In this document: positions 34,394 through 42,271 of the stretch, piece after piece
Layout of the letters: the number at the start of each line of letters is the position of its first letter
How positions within the stretch are numbered: position 1 is the stretch's first letter
Assembly: GCF_025989125.1 (NCBI RefSeq)
Contig: NZ_JAPDNR010000001.1
Location: 2,400,301 to 2,464,300, forward strand
From: Chitinophaga nivalis
GTDB lineage: Bacteria > Bacteroidota > Bacteroidia > Chitinophagales > Chitinophagaceae
Direction of reading: 5' to 3'
Length of the DNA: 64,000 bases
The notes under the pieces: generated by a model
Seen by the model: the letters and a program-made list of their open reading frames with translations, nothing else
Told to the model about the DNA's origin: nothing
The model's database searches: none
Position numbers and translations under genes: made by a program

Positions 34394-35560
34394 ATGAATA
34401 AACGAAAAATTGCCATTTTCGGGTCTACGGGCTCTATTGGCATACAGGCACTGGATGTGATCGCGGCACATCCCGACAGGTTTAGCGTGGAAGTGCTGAC
34501 GGCACAGCAAAATGCAGACCTGCTGATTGAACAGGCATTGAAATTTAAGCCCAATGCCGTTGTAATTGGCAGCGAAGAAAAATATAAGCAGGTAAAAGAT
34601 GTATTGTTTGATAAAGGCATAAAAGTATTTGCCGGCGCTAAATCCATGGTGGAAGTAGCGTCCTGGAGTTCTATCGACATGATGCTGGCGGCTATTATGG
34701 GCTTTGCCGGCCTGGCGCCTACCTTGTCTGCCATCGAACAGGGCACCCCGGTAGCCCTGGCCAACAAAGAAACACTGGTGGTAGCCGGTGATATTGTCAT
34801 GGCAACTGCCAGAAGGAAAAATGTACCTGTTATCCCAGTGGATTCAGAACATTCTGCCATTTTCCAATGCCTGATGGGAGAACCCCTCAGTAAAGTGGAA
34901 AAAGTGATCCTCACGGCTTCCGGCGGACCTTTCCTGGGTAAAAAGCCCAACTTCCTCATCAATGTAAAAAAGGATCATGCCCTGCAGCATCCTAACTGGA
35001 GCATGGGTGCCAAAATCACCATCGATTCGGCTACCCTGATGAACAAAGGCCTGGAAATGATCGAAGCCCGCTGGTTGTTTGGCTTACAGCCCGAACATAT
35101 TGAAGTGGTGATACATCCGCAGTCCATTATTCACTCCATGGTGCAGTTTGTGGATGGTTCCCTGAAAGCGCAGATGGGATTGCCGGATATGAAACTGCCC
35201 ATCCAGTACGCCCTGGCGTACCCGGACCGGCTGGCCAACGACTGGCCGCGGTTTTCTTTCCGGAACTACCCCGCCCTTACCTTTGAGCAGCCCGATACCA
35301 AAACATTCCGTAACCTGGCCATTGCCATGGAAGCGATGGCGAAAGGAGGCAATGCTGCCTGTGTAATGAACGCAGCCAACGAAGAAGTGGTATATGCTTT
35401 CCTGAAAAACAGGATTGGGTTCTTGCAGATGACCGAGGTGATCGAAGAAACAATGACTAAAATACCATTTATAGAAACGCCGACACTCCATGATTACTAC
35501 GAATGCGATAATGCTGCGCGCGAACATGCCGCTTCACTGATCAATTCTATCGTTATCTAA
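34394..35560 (+). CDS. dxr: 1-deoxy-D-xylulose 5-phosphate reductoisomerase
   Basis: The 388-residue protein has the NADPH-binding motif GSTGSIGIQALDVI at residues 10-23. Further motifs are ALANKETLVVAG near 120, the catalytic and metal site VDSEHSAIFQC near 150, LTASGGPF near 175, and HPNWSMGAKITIDSATLMNKGLE near 200. Dxr converts DXP to 2-C-methyl-D-erythritol 4-phosphate, the committed step of the MEP isoprenoid pathway, and is the target of fosmidomycin. It precedes rseP by 88 bp on the same strand, an order also common in other bacteria. Confidence 0.98.
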   Translation: MNKRKIAIFGSTGSIGIQALDVIAAHPDRFSVEVLTAQQNADLLIEQALKFKPNAVVIGSEEKYKQVKDVLFDKGIKVFAGAKSMVEVASWSSIDMMLAAIMGFAGLAPTLSAIEQGTPVALANKETLVVAGDIVMATARRKNVPVIPVDSEHSAIFQCLMGEPLSKVEKVILTASGGPFLGKKPNFLINVKKDHALQHPNWSMGAKITIDSATLMNKGLEMIEARWLFGLQPEHIEVVIHPQSIIHSMVQFVDGSLKAQMGLPDMKLPIQYALAYPDRLANDWPRFSFRNYPALTFEQPDTKTFRNLAIAMEAMAKGGNAACVMNAANEEVVYAFLKNRIGFLQMTEVIEETMTKIPFIETPTLHDYYECDNAAREHAASLINSIVI

Positions 35561-35648
35561 GTACCGGATAAAATTAACAAAGAGTTTTGCCTGAATGTGT
35601 TTAAAATCTAATATATTAACAGGCATTATTAAAGCTGAAAACAAGTAA

Positions 35649-36995
35649 ATGACTACAGAGGTTATATTGGTGAAAGCCGGACAGTTATTACTGTCGCTCT
35701 CTATTTTGGTAGTATTGCATGAGTTGGGCCACTTTATACCAGCCAAATTATTTAAGACCAGAGTGGAAAAATTCTATTTGTTCTTTGATCCCTGGTTTTC
35801 TCTTTTTAAAATTAAAAAGGGTGAAACAGAGTATGGTGTTGGCTGGCTGCCATTGGGAGGATATGTGAAAATATCCGGGATGATAGATGAGAGCATGGAT
35901 AAAGAGCAGATGGCCAAGCCGCCGCAACCCTGGGAATTTCGGGCTAAACCGGCATGGCAACGGCTGATCATCATGATCGGCGGGGTGACGGTAAATATTA
36001 TCCTGGCATTCTTCATCTATGCCATGATGTTATGGTACTGGGGCGAGAAATACCTGCCTGCTGACGCGGTAAAATACGGTGTAACGGTAGACTCGCTCGG
36101 CAAAAGCATCGGTATCCACGACGGTGATAGAATTGTAGCTGTCAATAATCGTAAAGTAGAACAGTTTGATGCTATTCCGGGAGAAGTAATCCTGGAAGAA
36201 GCCAAAAGCATCCAGGTAATACGCGACGGACAAACCGTGAGCTTACCGGTGCCGGATGGTTTTATCCGCCAGCTGCTGAAACAGAAAGTGCCTTTTGCCT
36301 TTGTACGTTTCCCTTATTATGCAGACAACTTTGAAAAAGGTTCTGTTGCGGAAACCAGCAACAGCTTCAAAAAAGGTGACCAGATCATATCCCTGAACGG
36401 CGAACTGCTGCCTTACTTCACCGACTTTGCGAAAGAAATTCGCAAGCATAAGAATGAAAATGTGATCGTAGGCGTAGTAAGAGGAACAGATACGCTGAAC
36501 ATTGCCGTGAAATTACCGGAATCCGGAAAACTGGGTATCTATTACCAGAACCCGGAGAAGTTCTTCGAATATAAAACCCGGAAATATACCTTCATGGAAG
36601 CTATTCCGGCCGGTTTCAGCAAAAGCATCGACAAACTCGTAAAATATGTACAGCAGCTGCGCCTGATCTTTGTTTCCAAGGAAGTAAAAGTAAGCGAGTC
36701 GCTGGGTGGTTTCATGAGTATCGGTAACCTGTTCCCTGAACAGTGGGACTGGATGATGTTCTGGGAGATGACGGCATTTTTGTCCATTATCCTGGCATTT
36801 ATGAACATTCTGCCGATTCCTGCCCTGGATGGCGGCCACGTATTATTCCTGTTGTACGAGATTATTACCGGCCGTAAACCTAGTGAGAAGTTCCTGGAAT
36901 ATGCACAGATTGTGGGTATGGTGCTCCTCTTCGGTTTGTTGATATTTGCCAACGGACTGGATTTCTGGCGAAATATTATCAGTAAGTGGTTCTAA
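35649..36995 (+). CDS. rseP: Site-2 intramembrane zinc protease RseP
   Basis: The 448-residue protein has the HExxH motif HELGH (H24-E25-H28) in its first membrane segment. It is followed by a GGYVKISGM-type membrane-reentrant segment, tandem PDZ-like domains (about residues 120-330; GDRIVAVNNRKV, GDQIISLNGEL), and the LDG-type motif NILPIPALDGGHVLF near residue 385 that supplies the third zinc ligand. RseP cleaves anti-sigma factors and signal-peptide remnants within the inner membrane. In a genome rich in ECF/FecR pairs it may finish FecR proteolysis after receptor signalling, an inference from characterised FecR systems. Confidence 0.96.
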   Translation: MTTEVILVKAGQLLLSLSILVVLHELGHFIPAKLFKTRVEKFYLFFDPWFSLFKIKKGETEYGVGWLPLGGYVKISGMIDESMDKEQMAKPPQPWEFRAKPAWQRLIIMIGGVTVNIILAFFIYAMMLWYWGEKYLPADAVKYGVTVDSLGKSIGIHDGDRIVAVNNRKVEQFDAIPGEVILEEAKSIQVIRDGQTVSLPVPDGFIRQLLKQKVPFAFVRFPYYADNFEKGSVAETSNSFKKGDQIISLNGELLPYFTDFAKEIRKHKNENVIVGVVRGTDTLNIAVKLPESGKLGIYYQNPEKFFEYKTRKYTFMEAIPAGFSKSIDKLVKYVQQLRLIFVSKEVKVSESLGGFMSIGNLFPEQWDWMMFWEMTAFLSIILAFMNILPIPALDGGHVLFLLYEIITGRKPSEKFLEYAQIVGMVLLFGLLIFANGLDFWRNIISKWF

Positions 36996-37020
36996 ACACG
37001 GCTGATTATAAAATATAAAT

Positions 37021-37059
37021 ACGACAAACGCAGCGGATTATTTTCGCTGCGTTTGTCGT
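37021..37059 (+). terminator. 15-bp stem-loop after rseP
   Basis: ACGACAAACGCAGCG (37021-37035) and CGCTGCGTTTGTCGT (37045-37059) pair perfectly around a 9-nt loop. The following T-run is weak (TATAGTGGC). It ends the dxr-rseP unit just before the ssrA promoter. Confidence 0.6.
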
Positions 37060-37074
37060 TATAGTGGCTATTTC

Positions 37075-37107
37075 TTTGGTATATCCCAAAAGAAATGCAT
37101 ATCTTTA
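37075..37107 (+). promoter_or_regulatory. Candidate ssrA promoter
   Basis: TTTG (37075-37078), a 21-bp spacer and TATCTTTA (37100-37107) match the phylum consensus except for the last base of the -7 box. It sits 13 bp before the mature tmRNA 5' end. Confidence 0.5.
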
Positions 37108-37120
37108 CAGTTCTGTAATC

Positions 37121-37491
37121 GGGGATGCCTGGTTTTGACAGCATAGATCTTTGAAAGTGTAAGCATGCCGTGCGTTGGATAATTAGCACGATAATCTGAA
37201 TATTCAAACTCTAATTGGCGAATCTAACTACGCCATGGCTGCCTAATCAGAGATTAGACACCCATTATAGCCGCCCGAAGTTGTCGCCTTATGCGACTTC
37301 CGCCGCCGAATCATAAAACCATAAGGATAGGTATTCATGGTTTCCGTGAGTGAATACCGAAGCTACAACGGATAAGAACGAGGTTGGTTCGTTATGCCCC
37401 TGCTGAGTTCCGACACAACAATGCATAAATAAGCATGTAGAAAGCTTTCGGCGAATATGTTTGGACGCGGGTTCGATTCCCGCCATCTCCA
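37121..37491 (+). ncRNA. ssrA: Transfer-messenger RNA (tmRNA)
   Basis: The 371-nt RNA has paired ends, GGGGATG (37121) with CATCTCC (37484-37490), forming the tRNA-like acceptor with discriminator A at 37491. CCA is not encoded. The T-arm appears as GCGGGTTCGATTCCCGC. The tag frame is 37217-37246 and reads GESNYAMAA then TAA, close to the GExNYALAA tags of other Bacteroidota. tmRNA with SmpB rescues stalled ribosomes and marks the broken product for proteolysis. A terminator with a perfect 12-bp stem follows. Confidence 0.97.
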
Positions 37492-37496
37492 CAGAT

Positions 37497-37531
37497 AAAA
37501 GCCTCAAACGTTTAACGTTTGAGGCTTTTTG
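37497..37531 (+). terminator. ssrA terminator
   Basis: GCCTCAAACGTT and AACGTTTGAGGC form a perfect 12-bp stem with a single unpaired T at the centre. It is preceded by AAAA and followed by TTTTTGTTTTT. It can also serve the convergent HopJ-family gene. Confidence 0.88.
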
Positions 37532-37554
37532 TTTTTAATGATTTTCCGCTTTAC

Positions 37555-37896
37555 TTACTTCTCCACCAGTGCCTGCCCTTCAAATGCAATTCCGGCCCAG
37601 CCATGCAGCATAAATTGTCTGATGTTCTGGTGATCGGTACCCTCCGGATGATTTAATACCGACTGATAATGTTCTGCAAACAAGTAAAGGGTATCTTCCT
37701 TACTCAGGTTATTCAATTGAGCAAAAGCAAACACTTTGGCACTACCCTGGTTCTGGCTGGCTTCATTGTAGGCCGCTCCGTTTTTAAAGGCGGTTGGCTG
37801 ATGTTGATAGAACGTTTCTATCCATTCAATTACTTCTTTGAATGGGAGTGCATGACCTTTTAATTTTTCTATCAATGCAGGTAGTTGTTCTTTCAT
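37555..37896 (-). CDS. HopJ type III effector family protein (small, widespread)
   Basis: Starting at the ATG at 37896 (MKEQLPALIEKLKG) gives 113 residues, the usual length of this family. An ATG 33 bp upstream would add an unrelated tail. Conserved features are FKEVIEWIETFYQHQPTAF, NQGSAKVFAFAQLNNL and the C-terminal IRQFMLHGWAGIAF. Despite the name taken from a Pseudomonas effector, the family occurs in many free-living bacteria without type III secretion. A secretion role is not supported here, and the real function is unknown. Confidence 0.85.
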   Translation of the reverse strand: MKEQLPALIEKLKGHALPFKEVIEWIETFYQHQPTAFKNGAAYNEASQNQGSAKVFAFAQLNNLSKEDTLYLFAEHYQSVLNHPEGTDHQNIRQFMLHGWAGIAFEGQALVEK

Positions 37897-37974
37897 GTAG
37901 TATGTTATGTAGGTAAAATCAATGTGCATACTGGTTGCCTGTCATAACAACGCAGTGTGCCTTCTTTAACGGCT

Positions 37975-37982
37975 CAAAAATA
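37975..37982 (-). promoter_or_regulatory. Candidate -7 element (TATTTTTG) for the HopJ-family gene
   Basis: A perfect TAnnTTTG match lies on the minus strand about 78 bp upstream of the chosen ATG. A TTT run lies at the expected -33 position. Confidence 0.35.
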
Positions 37983-38007
37983 GAAATTAAAGCATAGTTA
38001 TTAAAGA

Positions 38008-38034
38008 ACGGGCCGGCTTTTACCACCAGCCCGT
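38008..38034 (-). terminator. Weak hairpin after the MerR-family gene
   Basis: ACGGGC and GCCCGT pair around a GC-rich 15-nt loop. TCTTT follows on the minus strand. It lies just past the regulator's stop codon at 38041. Confidence 0.4.
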
Positions 38035-38040
38035 CCTGTT

Positions 38041-38805
38041 TTAGTGTTGTTTATTTTTAAGATAATAATCGGTCGCCTCTTTGATAAAAATGGCTACTTG
38101 TTGATTGGGGAGTCCATCCGCAGTAACATGCTCTTTACCATCTGCATATAATTCACCCAGTTTCCTGAAATATGCCAGTTTACCCGGTTCTGTTTTTCCG
38201 CCGGTCAGCCGGGTTATAATCTCATAGCGCCGGGCTATACATGCCTGCACCACTGCATTGGCGGGATCACCCACCAGTGCCGTTAGCTGGCTGGTGATGT
38301 CATTGAGCGCTGTTTGCATCGTGGTTATCTCCTCCTTACCCAGACTGCGCAGGGTATCTTCTACTCCTAAAATGGTATCCGTACCCCATTGGGAGATGGC
38401 TGCTGTTCTGCAGGCGGCCACCTTTTCCTGGGGCAGGCCTTCGTATAAATCCGCTACCTGTAACATAGTGTTGTTTTTAAGTGTTACCAATGTTTTTTCT
38501 ATGGTACCAATCAATGTGTGTATCCTTTCCTGCCGGGCCAATAGCGCTACTTTGTGCCCTTCCAGCGCCTGCATCAGGTCAAATGCAGGATCATCCAGAA
38601 TAGTACAGATGTCTTTTAGCGGGAAATCCAGCTCCCGGTAAAAAAGGATCTGCTGCAAACGCAGCAATTCCTTTTCGCCATATAGCCGGTACCCGGCCCC
38701 GGTACGGACAGCAGGTTTCAGCAAGTCTATCTTATCGTACAGGTGTAAGGTGCGCACGCTGACACCTGCCAGCTGAGATAACTTTTTTACAGAATAGTTG
38801 TCCAT
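38041..38805 (-). CDS. MerR-family regulator with TipAS effector-binding domain
   Basis: The 254-residue protein has the winged-helix MerR domain at residues 4-72 (KKLSQLAGVSVRTLHLYDKIDLLKP, GYRLYGEKEL). A coiled-coil dimerisation helix follows at about 78-115. Residues about 130-250 resemble the TipAS antibiotic-recognition domain (WGTDTI, ARRYEIITRLTGG, YADGKEHVTA). TipAL-type regulators bind thiopeptides and other amphipathic drugs and switch on promoters with long spacers. Its own upstream region has such a promoter (38831-38863), so autoregulation is likely. No drug pump lies next to it. Confidence 0.88.
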   Translation of the reverse strand: MDNYSVKKLSQLAGVSVRTLHLYDKIDLLKPAVRTGAGYRLYGEKELLRLQQILFYRELDFPLKDICTILDDPAFDLMQALEGHKVALLARQERIHTLIGTIEKTLVTLKNNTMLQVADLYEGLPQEKVAACRTAAISQWGTDTILGVEDTLRSLGKEEITTMQTALNDITSQLTALVGDPANAVVQACIARRYEIITRLTGGKTEPGKLAYFRKLGELYADGKEHVTADGLPNQQVAIFIKEATDYYLKNKQH

Positions 38806-38830
38806 TGTTTGGATTTATACCTTGTAAAAA

Positions 38831-38863
38831 CAAATATAGGGTATGACCTAAGGTAAGAGTCAA
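38831..38863 (-). promoter_or_regulatory. MerR-type long-spacer promoter with dyad operator
   Basis: On the minus strand TTG (38863-38861) and TATATTTG (38838-38831) are separated by 22 bp, longer than the usual 19-21. The spacer contains the 9-bp palindrome ACCTTAGGT (38846-38854). In E. coli terms the same DNA reads TTGACT, 19 bp, TATATT. Both readings fit a promoter activated by MerR-type untwisting. Confidence 0.5.
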
Positions 38864-39062
38864 GAGAAAAACCGGATTTTTTTTCAGTGTCGCTGCAAAG
38901 CCGGTAAATACCGGGAATACCATTGTCCATACACTTTGCCGGAATGTGATTAAAGTACCCTGTATGGCCGGAGATGATTATGGTCATTACCTGTCTGATA
39001 TTAGTAGCTGTTGCAACCAGATTGGTTAAACAATAATCATCTTCGCTAAAAATATTGCAATA

Positions 39063-39098
39063 AAAAAGAGACGCACTCAGTACGAGGCGTCTCTTTTT
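39063..39098. terminator. Bidirectional terminator after the BtuG-like gene
   Basis: AAAAAGAGACGC and GCGTCTCTTTTT pair over 12 bp with a 12-nt loop. A-rich and T-rich flanks suit both directions. It lies about 50 bp after the stop codon at 39146. The rest of the 38864-39145 gap shows nothing recognisable. Confidence 0.8.
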
Positions 39099-39145
39099 GT
39101 TGCAGGCAGAAAAGTCTGCGTATAGTTATTCACTGTTCGTATTTA

Positions 39146-40276
39146 CTATTCATGAAATACGGGCATCGCCGGGAAGAACCAACCATTGTAGGTGAGGGTT
39201 TTCTTCAGCGTAGCGGTGGTAGCATCGTAAATCAGTACCCGGTTGATATTACCGGTGTAGGCGCCATTGAGCGTGGTGATCACCAGCTCATTTTTAGCTT
39301 TGTTGTAAGCAGCTCCTGCACCATAGAAATACTGGCCGGTAGGCAGGGTAATGAATGGGGTAGACAAGGAAGCCGGAGTACCTGGAATATAACGGTATAA
39401 TTGGGTGCCACCTGCAAAACCATTGTTACGTACGATGTAGATGGCATTTTCCTGGGTAGAGGAAGTAATGGCAGCATGACGCCAGGCGCCCCACGGAGAA
39501 GGCACTGCGAACGGCAGTTTAACAGCAGTGCGTGCCAGACTAACAGGGTCGATGCGGATGATGGAATCGGTGTTGGTAGCATATACGGCGCCATCTTTAC
39601 CTGCTGCGAAAGCCAGGTTGGCGGCACCGAATTTTTTTACAACGGCATAGGTGGTGCTGTTGAGTGCGACGATACCATCTGATTCAGACAGTACAAAAAT
39701 ACGGCTGCCGATTTTTAACAGGTCGCCGGTGTAGCCGGAAACACCTGCTACTTTCGTACCTACTGCCAGGGAAGGCAGTGATACCGGATAAACACCATCG
39801 CTGGCACTCAGCAATCCGCGGGAAGCATCTACACCAATGAAGGCATGCCCGTCGTTGCCAGGGAGGGTAGTGATACGGCCGGTTTCTACCAGGGTACCGG
39901 CGTCGGTTACGACCAGCGGGCCACCTGCTTTTACGACGATGTACAGTTTACCGTTGAAGATAGTGGCATACTGCAGGGTGTTGGCAGCACCTCCTAATGT
40001 ACCGGTTGGATTGGCCTGGTGGTATACATCATATACCAGGCTGTCGCCACTGTAAGAGTAGAAATGCAGATCGCCGGTACCATGTCCGAACCAGCCTTCG
40101 TTGGCAATGAAGAAACCATTGGCATATTTGCCGGTAACGAGGGCGTTGGTGACATTGGTTTTGGCAACGGCATTCCCGCGTTGGCTATCCAGAGATGATA
40201 GGGCGTCCTCTTTTTTACAGGATGCTGCAAACAGGATGAGACCTGCAGCTAAAATGGAGAATAACTGTTTTTTCAT
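39146..40276 (-). CDS. DUF5074/YncE-like beta-propeller lipoprotein, probable vitamin B12-binding BtuG homologue
   Basis: The 376-residue protein has a lipoprotein signal (MKKQLFSILAAGLILFAASC, Cys20, then KKED). It is followed by about seven propeller-like blades. GFFIANEGWFGHGTGDLHFYS near residue 54 matches the DUF5074 N-terminal signature, and later blades show repeated PL.VTDA.TL, ASDGVYPVS and NEL(V/I)ITTLNG patterns. In Bacteroides, BtuG is a surface propeller lipoprotein that captures cobalamin for BtuB. A cobalamin riboswitch and promoter precede this gene on the same strand, which makes a B12 role likely. Unusually, no btuB is adjacent: the next gene leftward is the MerR regulator, behind a terminator. 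Confidence 0.82.
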   Translation of the reverse strand: MKKQLFSILAAGLILFAASCKKEDALSSLDSQRGNAVAKTNVTNALVTGKYANGFFIANEGWFGHGTGDLHFYSYSGDSLVYDVYHQANPTGTLGGAANTLQYATIFNGKLYIVVKAGGPLVVTDAGTLVETGRITTLPGNDGHAFIGVDASRGLLSASDGVYPVSLPSLAVGTKVAGVSGYTGDLLKIGSRIFVLSESDGIVALNSTTYAVVKKFGAANLAFAAGKDGAVYATNTDSIIRIDPVSLARTAVKLPFAVPSPWGAWRHAAITSSTQENAIYIVRNNGFAGGTQLYRYIPGTPASLSTPFITLPTGQYFYGAGAAYNKAKNELVITTLNGAYTGNINRVLIYDATTATLKKTLTYNGWFFPAMPVFHE

Positions 40277-40387
40277 ATTTGGTTGTTTGGGTTTAGTGCA
40301 TACGCAATTATTTATTCCCAGACTACTAGCCCGAAAAAATGATGCAAACGCCGGTTAGACCTGACGTATCACGTCAATGGATAAACG

Positions 40388-40424
40388 AAAAAAAAATAGT
40401 AACGCACAGCTAGCTGTAAGGCGT
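40388..40424 (-). terminator. Candidate attenuator between riboswitch and BtuG-like gene
   Basis: On the minus strand ACGC..ACAGCT/AGCTGT..GCGT forms a stem with a 3-nt bulge. Nine Ts follow after five bases. It lies about 40 nt after the riboswitch core and 110 bp before the ATG, the position expected of an expression platform that stops transcription when B12 is bound. Confidence 0.45.
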
Positions 40425-40464
40425 ACACCCAGCGCATTTCACCCGAAAATGCTGAATGATTAGT

Positions 40465-40650
40465 TACACGAGGCAGGTCTTCTGGCTTTCCTGCTTTTTC
40501 CGGACCTTCCCGTCTTGCCGGGGCAGGCAGACAGTGGTATGTAGTATCATCAGAAAAAACAATTTATCCCTTGGGGGTAAATGCAGGATCACAGCTACGG
40601 GGATAGCTCCGGTATTACACCGGATTCCCTTTTAATCCGCGCAGGGCGAA
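40465..40650 (-). promoter_or_regulatory. Cobalamin (vitamin B12) riboswitch
   Basis: On the minus strand the RNA contains AAAAGGGAATCCGGTG, ACCGGAGCTATCCCCG and, near its 3' end, the B12 box AAGCCAGAAGACCTGCC (40488-40472). Order and spacing are those of the cobalamin riboswitch. It precedes the DUF5074 lipoprotein gene on the same strand. Edges are approximate. The remainder of the 40277-40842 gap right of the promoter shows nothing recognisable. Confidence 0.93.
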
Positions 40651-40652
40651 AC

Positions 40653-40684
40653 CAAATGTAGTTGTAAACCTACGGTAATTAAAA
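40653..40684 (-). promoter_or_regulatory. Promoter of the riboswitch transcript
   Basis: On the minus strand TACATTTG (40660-40653) is a perfect -7 box, with TTTT 20 bp upstream (40684-40681). Transcription would start near 40646, just before the riboswitch core. Confidence 0.5.
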
Positions 40685-40842
40685 CTAAACGCCAAAATGA
40701 AGTAGCGGCATCTTGCCTGCACTTACACGGCAGTCTGTGGGTTTTTAACCGTAATGGCACTACGTAATTACAATGCGTTGCGAGGGTAGAACTTGCCAGG
40801 GTATTCAGCACTACAACTGTTTTTTACCCAATACCTGATCTT

Positions 40843-41337
40843 ATGCAAACACCTATGGATGAAACAATATTCTGGCAGATCATTGAAAGTGCCTGGCTCG
40901 ATACGCCGGCATTAGCTAGTTTCCGGGCTACGGTATTAGCGACGAATGATGCTACCCTGATGCTGATGATCAGCGATCACCTGTACCAGGAAATAGCGCT
41001 GGGCATCAAACAGCGATTGCTCGCTCTGGACAAAACAGCACTCACCCGTTTTATCCATCTTATGGAAGAAAAACTCTATCATCTCGACCGGGACGAAATT
41101 CATGAATATACCGATGGTTCAGAGGAAGGCTTTCTTTATTGCCGCTGTTTTATCATAGGAATGGGGCAAGCCTATTATAAGATGATTGATGAAAGTCCGG
41201 CTAAAGCAACACCGGATGTAGAAGCAGAAATCATTGGTTTCATCGGATATGACGTCTATGAAGAAAAATTCGGCGAAACATTTCACCGGCATTCAATATA
41301 CAATATTGCATCCGGATCAAATAACAAGGGCTGGTAA
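40843..41337 (+). CDS. DUF4240 domain-containing protein
   Basis: The 164-residue protein starts MQTPMDETIFWQIIESAW, the DUF4240 opening (MDxxxFWxxI). It continues with an all-helical region rich in acidic residues, with EEGFLYCRCFIIGMGQAYY near residue 95. An in-frame ATG at 40855 (MDETIFW) is an alternative start. Members are small cytoplasmic proteins of unknown function, sometimes near immunity or toxin genes, but none are seen here. It ends its own unit with a clear terminator. Confidence 0.7.
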   Translation: MQTPMDETIFWQIIESAWLDTPALASFRATVLATNDATLMLMISDHLYQEIALGIKQRLLALDKTALTRFIHLMEEKLYHLDRDEIHEYTDGSEEGFLYCRCFIIGMGQAYYKMIDESPAKATPDVEAEIIGFIGYDVYEEKFGETFHRHSIYNIASGSNNKGW

Positions 41338-41376
41338 ACGGCATAGAGGGCCAGACTATTTCCTCGTATACACCTT

Positions 41377-41414
41377 AAACCCATACAATCGTATTTGCAT
41401 TGTATGGGTTTTGT
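41377..41414 (+). terminator. Terminator after the DUF4240 gene
   Basis: AAACCCATACAAT (41377-41389) and ATTGTATGGGTTT (41399-41411) form a perfect 13-bp stem with a 9-nt loop, followed by TGT. The 41415-41635 stretch up to the sigma-factor gene shows nothing recognisable. Confidence 0.75.
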
Positions 41415-41635
41415 ATGCATACATGATGACTATGACTTTCCTCCTGATTGCAGGACGTCTCCCGTTAGGGGATCGTAATAAGTGTCTCAGACATTTTCTG
41501 ATAAGCGCATATCCGCTTGGAGCTACCTCTTTTCATCCCTGCTGACCGCTGAAACAAATTCATATATTAGTAACATAACGGGATGGTACTTTTACTTAAA
41601 TCATGCTAATTTAGAAGCTTAAACCGAACCCTTTC

Positions 41636-42187
41636 GTGCCGCAACAGGACATTCAGCACAACATCGCTTGCTGGCTGCAAGGTGATAACACGCAATACGA
41701 AGCCATCTTTTATCATTACCATCCCCGTTTGTATAAATACCTGATCCGTTTCATCAAAAACCATGTATGGGCCGAAGAAATGGTGATGGATGTGTTATAC
41801 AAAGTATGGCAGAAACGTGACACCATCCGTGGGGCGGATACTTTTGAAAATTATTTGTTTACCATAGCACGTAACCTGCTGATCAGCGAATGGCGGAAAA
41901 AAATCGAGACTTTATTGTCGCTGGAAGAAGCCAGTACCGCACCGGCCGATCCGGGTTATGATCCCCTTTTATATAAAGAACTGGAACAGGTATATCAGCA
42001 AAGCCTCACCACTTTACCGGAGCAACGCCGCCGGATTTTTCTCCTTCATCGCCAGGAAAACCTGAGCTATAAACAGATTGCCACGCAGCTGGATATATCA
42101 CCCAAAACTGTGGAAAACCAGGTGTCCAGCGCCCTCAAACACTTACGCGCCGCTATGATGCGCTATCTCTCCAGCGTTATTCTTTAA
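41636..42187 (+). CDS. ECF-type RNA polymerase sigma factor
   Basis: The 183-residue protein begins at a GTG, since no in-frame ATG precedes the conserved N-terminus. Region 2 (about residues 20-85) has IFYHYHPRLYKYLIRFIKNHVWAEEMVMDVLYKVW. Region 4 (about 120-175) has LPEQRRRIFLLHRQENLSYKQIATQLDISPKTVENQVSSALKHL, with the helix-turn-helix at its end. It heads an operon with a FecR anti-sigma factor (gap 84 bp from the chosen start) and an STN-domain TonB receptor. It is therefore expected to be released when the receptor binds its ligand and then to transcribe the uptake genes. Confidence 0.95.
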   Translation: MPQQDIQHNIACWLQGDNTQYEAIFYHYHPRLYKYLIRFIKNHVWAEEMVMDVLYKVWQKRDTIRGADTFENYLFTIARNLLISEWRKKIETLLSLEEASTAPADPGYDPLLYKELEQVYQQSLTTLPEQRRRIFLLHRQENLSYKQIATQLDISPKTVENQVSSALKHLRAAMMRYLSSVIL

Positions 42188-42271
42188 GCCATCCTGTATT
42201 AACAAATTGTTACCGCTTAGGGGATGCAGCCCCTGTTTGCGTATGCATGGTTGTATTCAATTACTACCGGC

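Noticed and set aside
37289..37507. 72-codon minus-strand ORF over the tmRNA
   Set aside because: It lies within ssrA, whose structure explains the sequence fully. The peptide MRLLSVEMAGIEPASKH is a known kind of spurious tmRNA or tRNA antisense annotation.
37555..37896. Evidence for a type III secretion effector (HopJ name)
   Set aside because: The family is widespread in bacteria without type III secretion, and no secretion genes are in the window.
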